Assembly (NCBI RefSeq): GCF_946190065.1
Contig: NZ_CAMHZD010000002.1
Location: forward strand, 116,194-180,193
Length of the DNA: 64,000 bases
DNA from: Streptococcus mitis
GTDB taxonomy: Bacteria; Bacillota; Bacilli; Lactobacillales; Streptococcaceae
Direction: 5' to 3'
Position numbers and translations under genes: made by a program. The first letter of the stretch is position 1. Each line of letters opens with the position of its first letter. A model generated the notes under the pieces. It was not told the DNA's origin and ran no database searches. It saw only the letters and a list, made by a program, of their open reading frames with translations. Positions 56,782 through 64,000 of this stretch are shown here, piece by piece.

Positions 56782-58086
56782 TCACTTGAATCTGAGGCCT
56801 TTTGGAAAATAATTTTTCAAAACATTTCCAGTCACCTTGGCAAAGCCCAAACCATTGCCTTGAACCAAAACTTGGTACCAACCATTTGGCAGACTTTCCG
56901 ATAGCTGAACGGTTTCTCCAGCCGCATACTTTACAAACTCTTCTTGGTCAATTTCAACCGACTGTTTGACCTGACTTGGTTTCAAGGCTAGACCAAGAGC
57001 AAAACTAGGCTCAAAGCGTTTCTTCTTGAAGGTTCCCAGATGCAGTCCATTGCGAGCAATCTTGAGTTTCCCTAAATCTGGCAAGAGTTCTGGCAAAAGA
57101 TAGAGTTGATCCCCAAAAGTCTGCAAAATCCCCCTTAGATTGACCTTCAAGTGTTTTTGGGCAAATTCCTGCCACAAGGTAACTTGTTCTCGGCTGAGAT
57201 TACTCTTACTTGCCTTACATTTAGGTGCTGGATTATCACCCTTAAACTGTAGATGGGCTACAAACTGACCCTCTCCCTTAAAATGATGAGGGTACATCCG
57301 AGCCGTTTCTGGCAGGTCAATACCAGCTACCATTCCATTGATATGCTCAACTGGCAGCAAATCAAAATCATACTCTTTCAGCAACCAATTGACGATTTCT
57401 TCGTTTTCCTCGGGTGCCCAGGTACAGGTTGAATAAACCAAACGACCACCTTCAGCTAGCATGGTCACTGCATCTTCCAGAATTCCTCTTTGAAGACTGG
57501 CACATTGACTTGGATAATCTAAGCTCCAATAGTCCATAGCATCTGGTTGCTTACGAAACATTCCTTCCCCCGAGCAAGGGGCATCAAGAACGATTAGGTC
57601 AAAATAGCCTTTAAAGACCTTGGCCAAACGGTCAGCAGATTCATTGGTCACCACGACATTTGTCGCTCCGAAGCGCTCCATGTTTTCTACTAAAATCTTA
57701 GCCCGTTTGCTTGAAATTTCATTGGAAACCAGGAGACCTTCTCCTGCTAAATAGGCTACTAGTTGGGTTGATTTGCCACCCGGTGCAGCAGCCAGGTCCA
57801 AGACCTTCATACCAGGACTGGGCTGGGCTACCTGAGCCACCATTTGGGCAGCGGGTTCTTGCGAATAAACCAACCCTGTAGCATGCTCAGGCGATTTCCC
57901 TGAAACCTTTCCATAGTGGCCCCAAGGGGTTTGAGGGATGGCATCAGGAAAGGAAACCGGCGCCTCTTTTAAAGGATTGACCCGAAAGGCCGAAACCGCT
58001 TCCTCCTCAAAAGAGGCAAGAAAATCTCTTGCCTCGTCTCCTAGTATCTCTTTATATTTTTCAACAAATCCTTCTGGAAATTGCAT
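56782..58086 (-). CDS. RsmF-like 16S rRNA (cytosine-C5)-methyltransferase
   Basis: A 434-residue NOL1/NOP2/Sun-family enzyme. SAM-binding VLDLAAAPGGKSTQL, the first catalytic Cys in LDAPCSGEGMFRK and the second in STCTWAPEENE are all present. A C-terminal RsmF/PUA-type domain (about 300-434) binds rRNA. It begins one base after the IMPase stop codon. Bacterial relatives methylate C1407 and nearby residues; exact site not proven here. Confidence 0.92.
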   Translation of the reverse strand: MQFPEGFVEKYKEILGDEARDFLASFEEEAVSAFRVNPLKEAPVSFPDAIPQTPWGHYGKVSGKSPEHATGLVYSQEPAAQMVAQVAQPSPGMKVLDLAAAPGGKSTQLVAYLAGEGLLVSNEISSKRAKILVENMERFGATNVVVTNESADRLAKVFKGYFDLIVLDAPCSGEGMFRKQPDAMDYWSLDYPSQCASLQRGILEDAVTMLAEGGRLVYSTCTWAPEENEEIVNWLLKEYDFDLLPVEHINGMVAGIDLPETARMYPHHFKGEGQFVAHLQFKGDNPAPKCKASKSNLSREQVTLWQEFAQKHLKVNLRGILQTFGDQLYLLPELLPDLGKLKIARNGLHLGTFKKKRFEPSFALGLALKPSQVKQSVEIDQEEFVKYAAGETVQLSESLPNGWYQVLVQGNGLGFAKVTGNVLKNYFPKGLRFK

Positions 58087-58860
58087 TTAAGTTTTTTTCC
58101 TTTCGTAAATATAGGACTGGATTTCCTCCTGCATCTCAAGAGGCACCATCATGACAGGCTGTCTGGTTTGAAAATTAGGAGTTTCACCAGATAGGGTCAC
58201 AACCCGATAGCCCAAACTTTCCCCTAAAATACTAGCCGCAGCATAATCCCATGGTTGCAGATAGGTGACATAGGTCAACAAACGCCCTGACAAAATCTTG
58301 GCAAAACTAATGGCCGCACTCCCATAGACACGAACACCGAGGACTGTACTAGCTAAATCAGCCAAACCCCATTCGTTGGTTTCCAGCATGCCACTATTCC
58401 CTGCAATGAGAAAATCTCCAAGTGGTTTTGCTTTAAAAGGAGCAAGGGGCTTATCGTTTAGACAAACTGGAAAGGATCCACCACCGTGATAACAATCTCC
58501 TTTGACCACATCATAAATGAGACCAAACTGCCCCTGACCATTTTCAAAATAAGCCATCATAACAGCAAAATCTTCCTGCTGGGCTACAAAGTTATTGGTA
58601 CCATCAATTGGATCAATGACCCAAACCTTGCCCTCTTGAACCGAGGCTCGCAGACAACCTTCTTCAGCACAAATTTTATCCTCAGGATAACGAGATAAAA
58701 TCTCACCAACCAATAGCTCTTGAACTTCCTTGTCCAGTCTGGTCACCAAATCTGTTGGAGAGGACTTGGTCTCAACACACAAGTCTTCCTGCATGTGGTC
58801 AAGGATGTACTGGCCTGCTTTCTTAATTAGCTCTTTAGCAAATTCAAACTTACTTTCCAA
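58087..58860 (-). CDS. Inositol monophosphatase family protein
   Basis: A 257-residue phosphatase with the metal-binding motifs [12 protein letters not shown] and QPWDYAAAS, plus an N-terminal Glu in KICAEEGCL. It may act on inositol phosphate, NADP or 3'-phosphoadenosine 5'-phosphate; family members differ. Start set at TTG 58860 (GGAAAG seven bases upstream); a longer ATG frame to 58923 would overlap UPF0223 by 74 bp. If it is a PAP phosphatase it would fit a sulfotransferase in the same genome, but this is speculation. Confidence 0.88.
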   Translation of the reverse strand: MESKFEFAKELIKKAGQYILDHMQEDLCVETKSSPTDLVTRLDKEVQELLVGEILSRYPEDKICAEEGCLRASVQEGKVWVIDPIDGTNNFVAQQEDFAVMMAYFENGQGQFGLIYDVVKGDCYHGGGSFPVCLNDKPLAPFKAKPLGDFLIAGNSGMLETNEWGLADLASTVLGVRVYGSAAISFAKILSGRLLTYVTYLQPWDYAAASILGESLGYRVVTLSGETPNFQTRQPVMMVPLEMQEEIQSYIYERKKT

Positions 58861-59128
58861 GAGAAATCTTTCCTTCCCCTTTTTCCTTAGCCGCCTGAAC
58901 TGCTCGGTAAAGCGAATAGCCACTCACTGTTTCAAATTCTCGTCCCAAACGTTTCTCTTCGCTCTTACTTGGCACGACCGCCTTGAATCCCTTATAGGAT
59001 TCCAGTAACTTTTTAGCCTCTACCTTGCCTTCATAGGCAGCTTCAACATCATTAAAAAAAGAAAGCACTGAAGCAAGTTCTTCAGTGCTCCACGATAAAT
59101 CTAGTGGGTAACTATACTGTTTGTTCAT
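58850..59128 (-). CDS. UPF0223 family protein
   Basis: A 92-residue, alpha-helical protein ([20 protein letters not shown], then [19 protein letters not shown]) of the UPF0223 family found in Firmicutes. No function is established. It begins in TAATG overlap with spx and overlaps the IMPase gene by about 11 bp, so it belongs to a tightly packed unit. Confidence 0.88.
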   Translation of the reverse strand: MNKQYSYPLDLSWSTEELASVLSFFNDVEAAYEGKVEAKKLLESYKGFKAVVPSKSEEKRLGREFETVSGYSLYRAVQAAKEKGEGKISLGK

Positions 59129-59529
59129 TAACTAATACCAGCTCTCATTCTTGCTTCTTTTAGTTCTTGCTTACGGTAACTACGAGGGAGAAAAGCACGA
59201 ATCTCATCTTCATTAAAACCGATCTGCATACGTTTGGCATCGATAATAATTGGACGACGCAAAAGACTAGGATACTGCTCAATCAAATGAAGCAATTCTG
59301 ATACCGAAATACTTTCTACATCAATATCTAATTTTTGAAAAATTTTTGAACGAGTTGAAATGATGTCATCAGTACCATTTTCGGTCAAGGAAAGGATGTG
59401 TTGCAATTCTTTTCTTGTTAAAGGACTGGTCATAATATTGTGTTCCTCAAAGGGCACCTTATGTTTTTCTAACCAGGCCTTTGCCTTACGACATGAAGTA
59501 CAGCTCGGTGATAGAAATAGTGTAATCAT
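59128..59529 (-). CDS. spxA: Spx/ArsC-family transcriptional regulator
   Basis: A 133-residue Spx-type protein with the redox CxxC pair (Cys10, Cys13, in [11 protein letters not shown]) and the C-terminal [17 protein letters not shown] that contacts RNA polymerase alpha in Spx proteins. Spx controls thiol/oxidative stress genes. Streptococci have two paralogues; I cannot tell which this is. First gene of spx-UPF0223-IMPase-RsmF. Confidence 0.9.
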   Translation of the reverse strand: MITLFLSPSCTSCRKAKAWLEKHKVPFEEHNIMTSPLTRKELQHILSLTENGTDDIISTRSKIFQKLDIDVESISVSELLHLIEQYPSLLRRPIIIDAKRMQIGFNEDEIRAFLPRSYRKQELKEARMRAGIS

Positions 59530-59563
59530 GCTTTTCTCTTCTTATCTATACTTTGCTACTTCT

Positions 59564-59569
59564 ATTATA
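59564..59569 (-). promoter_or_regulatory. -10 box of the spx unit
   Basis: TATAAT on the minus strand, 35 bp before the spx ATG; no convincing -35. Confidence 0.55.
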
Positions 59570-59602
59570 CACAAAAATAAAGCGCTTGACTAGAGATTTT
59601 TA

Positions 59603-59632
59603 GAAAAAAAGCCTATTTTTCAAGAAAAATAG
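59603..59632 (-). terminator. Terminator after the hemW-TIGR01906 unit
   Basis: Minus-strand stem CTATTTTTC with GAAAAATAG, then GCTTTTTTT. It lies about 107 bp after the stop of the TIGR01906 gene; the stretch between holds nothing else I can identify. Confidence 0.82.
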
Positions 59633-59739
59633 ACTGTTTGCGAACGATTGATAGATTTTGATTTTAATTAATTCATTCTTGACAATAGTTTCGAATCACA
59701 TACCTAACTTATTTACTCAAAATAAGAACATCTTTAGTA

Positions 59740-60357
59740 TTATTTCCTACGACTTTTCAGATAAAGATAGCCAAAGAAGCTTTCATAGAGGGCAAAAAAG
59801 AGGAGGAAGGCATGGAGGAAAAAGGTCTCTGGTAAAATCAGAATCACTGGATCCTTTGCTGGGTCAAAAAGCCAGGTATCATCTCCCACAAAGAGAATTT
59901 GATGGAAAAGAGTAAAGAACTGGTCAAAACCAATCAAAACTCCCCCAAGCCCAATCAGTAAAGGTAAAACCACTAGAACGAAAAGCCCTTTACTAAATAG
60001 AGACAAGAAGCCCTTTTTCACAATCCCTTTGACAAAGAAATAGAAACTTGGCAGTGTCACTAGAGCAACTAGCTGCACCAAGTGAAAGAGGTTCTTGACC
60101 ACCGCAAAGTGGTGCAGACCGGCTGCTGACGAACGAAAATCAGGCATCTGCAAGACCTGACTAAAAGGATTGGTTAGGTAATTCATCAAAATCTGAAAGT
60201 TGTATTGAATGGTTTCTGGTTTTAGATAGACTCGATTCGTTAAGTTCAACCACTGAATCTCCATAGGATAAAAGACCCAAGCCAGATAGATGGTCAGAAG
60301 GATTGAGAGTGAGAGGAGAAAGAGCATAGAGCTCCAAAAGGTCAATTTAGTTTTCAT
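59740..60357 (-). CDS. TIGR01906-family integral membrane protein
   Basis: A 205-residue protein with about five membrane helices (first at about 9-32). It matches the recalled TIGR01906 family of Lactobacillales membrane proteins, with the conserved [13 protein letters not shown] and [13 protein letters not shown] segments. No function is known. Start set at 60357, 11 bp inside the end of the NagD-like gene. Confidence 0.8.
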   Translation of the reverse strand: MKTKLTFWSSMLFLLSLSILLTIYLAWVFYPMEIQWLNLTNRVYLKPETIQYNFQILMNYLTNPFSQVLQMPDFRSSAAGLHHFAVVKNLFHLVQLVALVTLPSFYFFVKGIVKKGFLSLFSKGLFVLVVLPLLIGLGGVLIGFDQFFTLFHQILFVGDDTWLFDPAKDPVILILPETFFLHAFLLFFALYESFFGYLYLKSRRK

Positions 60358-61120
60358 CAAAATCCCACTCCGCAAGGCTAGAAACCACATGAGTCGGTGC
60401 GATTGGTAGGTCCGCTACTTCTTCTTCCTTGGTAAAACCTGTCGTCACCAAGAGCGTTGGAATGCCATTGTCAATCCCTGCCCGGATATCAGTTAGGTAG
60501 TTGTCTCCGACCATGATTAACTCTTCACGTTCCAAACCTAAGTGCTCAACCGCCTTGTCCATAATGATGGCATTTGGTTTCCCAATATAAACAGGCTTCA
60601 CACGTGTTGCTACTTCAAGCAGCGTAATCAGTGAACCAGCACCTGGCAAAAGACCGCGTTCTGTCGGGATGTTTAGATCAGGATTGGTTCCGATAAAGTG
60701 AGCTCCCTTTTGGATAGCCAGAGTTGCTGTCGCAAATTTTTCATAATCAACTTGCCAGTCCAGGCCTACTACCACATAGGCAGGATTTTTCTTGTCTTCG
60801 ACATAACCAGCCGCCTTGATGGCTTCCTTGAGCCCTGCTTCTCCAATAACATATACCGTCTTTTCAAGCCCCAAGTCATTCATATAATCGATAGTTGCCA
60901 AAGTCGCTGTGTAGACGGTCGATAGGGGCGTATCGATATTAAATTTCTGAGCCAACATTTCTTGAACGCTCTCCGGAGTACGGGTTGTATTATTGGTCAC
61001 AAAGAGATAGGGAATGTCCTGCTTTTGCAATTCATGGACAAAAGCCTCCCCCGCTGGGATTCTATCTTTCCCCTTATAAATGGTTCCGTCTAAATCAATT
61101 AAATAGCCTTTATATTTCAT
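60347..61120 (-). CDS. HAD-superfamily phosphatase, NagD/TIGR01457 type
   Basis: A 257-residue class IIA HAD hydrolase with motif [12 protein letters not shown], motif [10 protein letters not shown] and motif [13 protein letters not shown]. Relatives dephosphorylate small metabolites such as nucleotides or glycerol phosphate. Ten bases after the thioesterase gene. Substrate unknown. Confidence 0.9.
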   Translation of the reverse strand: MKYKGYLIDLDGTIYKGKDRIPAGEAFVHELQKQDIPYLFVTNNTTRTPESVQEMLAQKFNIDTPLSTVYTATLATIDYMNDLGLEKTVYVIGEAGLKEAIKAAGYVEDKKNPAYVVVGLDWQVDYEKFATATLAIQKGAHFIGTNPDLNIPTERGLLPGAGSLITLLEVATRVKPVYIGKPNAIIMDKAVEHLGLEREELIMVGDNYLTDIRAGIDNGIPTLLVTTGFTKEEEVADLPIAPTHVVSSLAEWDFDEN

Positions 61121-61130
61121 CTATTTCTCC

Positions 61131-61868
61131 CTAATTCTTTTTTATTTCTTGCCAAGTGATGATAGCTTGGGCATTAGTAGCCCCGTCACTTGTAATCTCA
61201 TGCTTACTTTCCAGTCCAGTCCGTTCAACAGCCGATGTAATAACCCCACCTGGTCGAACTTCCTTGACATACTTGAGGTTGATTTTCTTGGGAATATACT
61301 GGGTCAAAAAATCCGCTCCCATCACTTCAAAAATCCAGTCCAAGTATTTACTGTTATTGACATGGCCATTCATATCCAAGTCGTAAAAACGAACATGGTA
61401 ATCCTTGCTGACTGCCTCTTCCAAAGGCTCATACTTTGGTCCGCGGATAAGTTTTTTATCAAAATCAGACTGATACGGAGCCACAATTTCAGGTTCGACA
61501 GCATGGACTTTTCGACTATCTCGATCCATGAGAACAAAGGTCGCCATCATATGGATAAGCTCCTGCCCTGATTCATCATAAATGGTAAAGCGACGATAGC
61601 AAAAGAGTCGATTGTAGCTCAGGGCTTCCGTCTCGATAGTGATTTCTTCCGCAAAACGAGGCAAACGAACCACCTCAATATCATAGTCTGTGATAATCCA
61701 GACAAGATTATAGTCTTCCAAAATGGTCTTATCACTAACTCCCAACTCAATCGACTGCATCCCTGAAACTTGTAAGGAAAGCAAAATCACATCTGGAAGT
61801 TTGATATGACCGTTCATATCAGCCATATCAAAAGGAATTTTCATTTTCATTTGATAAGTTAAGCCCAT
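61131..61868 (-). CDS. Acyl-ACP thioesterase
   Basis: A 245-residue double hot-dog-fold enzyme (FatA-like). The two halves start MKMKIPFDMADMNGHIKLPD and DYHVRFYDLDMNGHVNNSKYLDW; the second holds the catalytic Asn/His region (DMNGHVNN). It hydrolyses acyl-ACP to free fatty acids, perhaps to balance lipid chain length. Four bases after hemW. Confidence 0.9.
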   Translation of the reverse strand: MGLTYQMKMKIPFDMADMNGHIKLPDVILLSLQVSGMQSIELGVSDKTILEDYNLVWIITDYDIEVVRLPRFAEEITIETEALSYNRLFCYRRFTIYDESGQELIHMMATFVLMDRDSRKVHAVEPEIVAPYQSDFDKKLIRGPKYEPLEEAVSKDYHVRFYDLDMNGHVNNSKYLDWIFEVMGADFLTQYIPKKINLKYVKEVRPGGVITSAVERTGLESKHEITSDGATNAQAIITWQEIKKN

Positions 61869-61872
61869 GATC

Positions 61873-63003
61873 CTACTCCAAAATAAATCGTTCTGCTACG
61901 GTGTCTCCTAAAAAGAGACCTCTTTTTGTCATGCGAACTCGGTCACCCTCTATTTGCATGAGACCTTGTTGAACCAAATCTCTGACAATTTCTCCATAAA
62001 GTCCATCGAAAGATCGTCCAAATTTTTCCTTAAATCGCGCCATGGAGACTCCTGATTTCTTGCGAAGGCCCAGGAACATTTCTTCTTCCATTTGCTCTTT
62101 TTGGCTCAGGTGTTCTTCTGTAATACGAGCATTGCCTTCCTCAACTGCACTGAGATAATGACGAATGGGACCATGATTTTTATAGCGCACTCCATTGACA
62201 TAGCCAGAGGCCCCAGCACCAATGCCATAGTATTCAGCATTGTCCCAGTACATGAGATTGTGGCGACTTTCAAAACCGGGTTTGGAGAAATTAGAAATCT
62301 CATAATGCTCAAAGCCTGCTCGCTCAAGCTCAGTGATGATGTACTCAAACATCTCCGCTTCCAGTTCCTCCTTAGGCAGAGGCAATTTCCCTCGTCGCAT
62401 ACGGTTCATAAAGACCGTATGATTTTCCAAAATCAAGCTATACAAACTCATATGAGGAATGTCAAGTCCAATGGCCTTAGCCACATTTTCCTTGACCTGC
62501 TCCATGGTCTGACCAGGCAGTGCATAAATCAAATCGATGGAGATATTGTCAAAACCAGCCAGTTTCAGACGGTCGATATTTTCATAAATATCCTTCTCCA
62601 AATGACTGCGCCCAATCTTTTTCAGCATCTTATCATCAAAGGTCTGCACACCTAGCGAAACACGATTGACAGCCGAGTTCTTCAACACAGCTATCTTATC
62701 CGCATCCAAGTCGCCTGGATTAGCCTCAATGGTCAACTCCTCTAAGACAGACAAGTCCAAGTTTTTAGTTAAGCCATTCAAGAGCACTTCTAGTTGCTGT
62801 GCTGACAGGGCTGTTGGTGTTCCACCTCCGATATAGAGAGTTCGCAACTTTTGAATATCATAAGATTGAAACTCTTCTAACAGATGTTCCAAATAGCTAT
62901 CTACCGGCTGATTCTTGATAAAAACTTTTGAAAAGTCACAATAATAACAAATCTGGGTACAAAATGGGATGTGCACATAGGCTGACGTTGGTTTCTTCTG
63001 CAT
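61873..63003 (-). CDS. hemW: Radical SAM protein HemW (coproporphyrinogen III oxidase-like)
   Basis: A 376-residue radical SAM protein with the cluster motif CTQICYYC (Cys15, Cys19, Cys22; CX3CX2C), YIGGGTPT and SLYSLILE. It lacks the extra N-terminal Cys pattern of true HemN, so HemW, proposed to be a heme chaperone, is the better name. Start set at 63003. The -10 box ends 7 nt before that ATG and no ribosome binding site exists, so the mRNA is probably leaderless. Confidence 0.9.
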   Translation of the reverse strand: MQKKPTSAYVHIPFCTQICYYCDFSKVFIKNQPVDSYLEHLLEEFQSYDIQKLRTLYIGGGTPTALSAQQLEVLLNGLTKNLDLSVLEELTIEANPGDLDADKIAVLKNSAVNRVSLGVQTFDDKMLKKIGRSHLEKDIYENIDRLKLAGFDNISIDLIYALPGQTMEQVKENVAKAIGLDIPHMSLYSLILENHTVFMNRMRRGKLPLPKEELEAEMFEYIITELERAGFEHYEISNFSKPGFESRHNLMYWDNAEYYGIGAGASGYVNGVRYKNHGPIRHYLSAVEEGNARITEEHLSQKEQMEEEMFLGLRKKSGVSMARFKEKFGRSFDGLYGEIVRDLVQQGLMQIEGDRVRMTKRGLFLGDTVAERFILE

Positions 63004-63010
63004 AGTACTT

Positions 63011-63016
63011 ATTATA
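63011..63016 (-). promoter_or_regulatory. Extended -10 promoter of hemW, placing the transcript start at the ATG
   Basis: TGGTATAAT on the minus strand, hexamer 63011-63016, exactly 7 nt before ATG 63003. The -35 is weak. Confidence 0.75.
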
Positions 63017-63020
63017 CCAC

Positions 63021-63076
63021 AAAAGCGAACAATACTTAGAATTCCGTTTAACAAAATCCTAGCATTGTTCGCTTTC
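63021..63076 (-). terminator. Terminator of the LPXTG gene, abutting the hemW promoter
   Basis: A 12-bp perfect stem AAAGCGAACAAT with ATTGTTCGCTTT (minus strand 63064-63075 and 63022-63033), extended by further pairs, then TTTTGTGG. It ends 4 bp from the hemW -10. Between it and the LPXTG stop is another imperfect inverted repeat (about 63087-63101 and 63153-63169) of unclear purpose. Confidence 0.78.
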
Positions 63077-63178
63077 TTTATCTAATCATTCTTTGTATTT
63101 TATGACGAACACGATTCCCAGAACCAATCTAGTTTGTCTTTACAATACAAAAGAATGAATGTTCATTTGACTAAATTT

Positions 63179-64000
63179 TTAGTCTTCTTTTTTCTTGCGA
63201 GCTACAAGTCCAAATCCACTCAATAGTCCAAGAAGTCCTAGAGATGCAAGAGTCGCATTTGATTCTGTTCCTGTATTTGGCAATACATTTTGAGAATCAT
63301 TTGACTTAGCTCCATTATCCATAGTAGTCTTAGTATCTTCATAATTTGCATTCGAAGTAACCGTTACAGTGACTGGGATTTCTTCCGTTGAGCCGTCTGG
63401 ATAACGTACAAGAACTTTACCTGTAATCTTATCTCCTGGTTTCGCTCCTTCTGGAATAGTTACAGTAACTTTTCCATCTTTATCTACTGTGATGACTCCT
63501 GGTTGATCACTTTCAAAGGTTGTACCAGCTGGAATCTTCTTACCAGATTCTTCTGTTAATGGAATTTCAACCTTAGAACCTGGGTTGCCATGGCCATCTT
63601 CATACTTCGGTGTGTAGATATCTTTATCTTGTTCACCTACTGTTACAGTGACTGGGATTTCTTCCGTTGAGCCATCTGGATAACGTACAAGAACTTTACC
63701 TGTAATCTTATCTCCTGGTTTTGCTCCTTCTGGAATTGTTACTGTGACTTTGCCATCTTTATCTACTGTGATGACTCCTGGTTGATCACTTTCGAAGGTT
63801 GTACCAGCTGGAATCTTCTTACCATTCGCTTCTGTTAATGGAATTTCAACCTTAGTTCCTGGTTTGCCATTGCCATCTTCATACTTCGGTGTGTAGATAT
63901 CTTTATCTTGTTCACCTACTGTCACAGTGACTGGGATTTCTTCCGTTGAGCCATCTGGATAACGTACAAGAACTTTACCTGTAATCTTATCTCCTGGTTT
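63179..64000 (-). CDS. LPXTG-anchored surface protein, C-terminal part (cut by window edge)
   Basis: The frame is open from the window edge for 273 codons. It ends in a sortase signal: LPNTG, a hydrophobic helix (TLASLGLLGLLSGFGLVA) and RKKKED. Before it are at least 2.5 copies of a 93-residue repeat with VEIPLTE, GVITVDKDGKVTVTIPEGAKPGD and VLVRYPDGSTEEIPVTVTV, resembling Rib/YPDG-type stalk domains. These domains lift a distal adhesin or enzyme away from the wall. The functional N-terminus is outside the window. A GTG at 63923-63925 is internal, not a start. Confidence 0.9.
   Translation of the reverse strand, partial: KPGDKITGKVLVRYPDGSTEEIPVTVTVGEQDKDIYTPKYEDGNGKPGTKVEIPLTEANGKKIPAGTTFESDQPGVITVDKDGKVTVTIPEGAKPGDKITGKVLVRYPDGSTEEIPVTVTVGEQDKDIYTPKYEDGHGNPGSKVEIPLTEESGKKIPAGTTFESDQPGVITVDKDGKVTVTIPEGAKPGDKITGKVLVRYPDGSTEEIPVTVTVTSNANYEDTKTTMDNGAKSNDSQNVLPNTGTESNATLASLGLLGLLSGFGLVARKKKED
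63363..64000 (-). repeat. Tandem 279-bp (93-codon) repeat in the surface protein gene
   Basis: The same landmark (GTTACAGTGACTGGGATTTC, with one change in the third copy) recurs at 63363, 63642 and 63921, giving a constant period of 279 bp. Copies differ at only a few positions, which favours slippage or recombination and so variable protein length. Confidence 0.93.

Noticed and set aside
58861-58923. ATG at 58923 as the IMPase start
   Set aside because: It would overlap UPF0223 by 74 bp and adds a basic stretch that is not part of the family; the TTG at 58860 has a better site.
63363-64000. Evenly spaced repeats as a CRISPR array
   Set aside because: The 279-bp units are fully coding, without short repeats and unique spacers, and encode protein stalk domains.

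Overview
The window is a low-GC Firmicute chromosome segment from the mitis group of Streptococcus (S. mitis, S. oralis or a close relative of S. pneumoniae). This rests on three BOX repeats, protein sequences recognisable as pneumococcal-type MecA, PotA, MsrAB and shikimate enzymes, TATAAT promoters with Gram-positive ribosome binding sites, and a sortase-anchored surface protein. No tRNA, rRNA, CRISPR array or prophage was seen. Species placement is from memory of gene order, not from a search.

Layout. 1-2.6 kb: a cut-off TetR regulator with an MDR oxidoreductase, then rplJ-rplL behind an L10 leader. 2.6-11.8 kb: an amidohydrolase, a heterodimeric ABC exporter with one degenerate ATP site, msrAB, hom-thrB and mecA. 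11.8-21.8 kb: the accessory region. A Wzx-type flippase faces a six-gene AT-rich polysaccharide cluster on the minus strand: Wzz-like protein, Wzy polymerase, sulfotransferase, GT4, GT2 and CDP-glycerol phosphotransferase. Two wrecked ISL3-family transposases in inverted orientation lie between them. The cluster starts just after a truncated licD gene and seems to use its promoter. 21.9-32.3 kb: a long minus-strand operon for aromatic amino acid synthesis (methyltransferase, aroD, aroE, aroB, aroC, tyrA, UPF0342, aroA, aroK, pheA, psr). 32.4-41.9 kb: an LTA-synthase-like enzyme, an ABC-2 exporter, a cytoplasmic alpha-amylase under a probable CcpA site, and alaS with a LURP-one gene behind a T-box. 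42.2-51.5 kb: a small membrane protein, murB-potABCD with a possible structured RNA between murB and potA, budA with a YhfC-type membrane protein, a divergent MocR-like regulator lacking its PLP lysine, and an orphan amino-acid binding lipoprotein. 51.6-63 kb: pstSCAB-B-phoU, spx-UPF0223-IMPase-RsmF-like, and hemW-thioesterase-NagD-TIGR01906. 63.2-64 kb: the C-terminal end of an LPXTG protein with 93-residue repeats, cut by the window edge.

Most of the window is housekeeping. The most novel part is the polysaccharide cluster between mecA and psr: it could make a sulfated and/or glycerol-phosphate-decorated polymer, it has no initiating sugar-phosphate transferase of its own, and its Wzz-like protein ends in what looks like a BY-kinase remnant without a Walker A motif. 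Other points worth checking are two genes whose ATG lies exactly 7 nt after TATAAT (leaderless mRNAs), the lysine-less MocR protein, a PstB with Arg in place of the switch His, and the murB-potA RNA element with a TTG-started potA.
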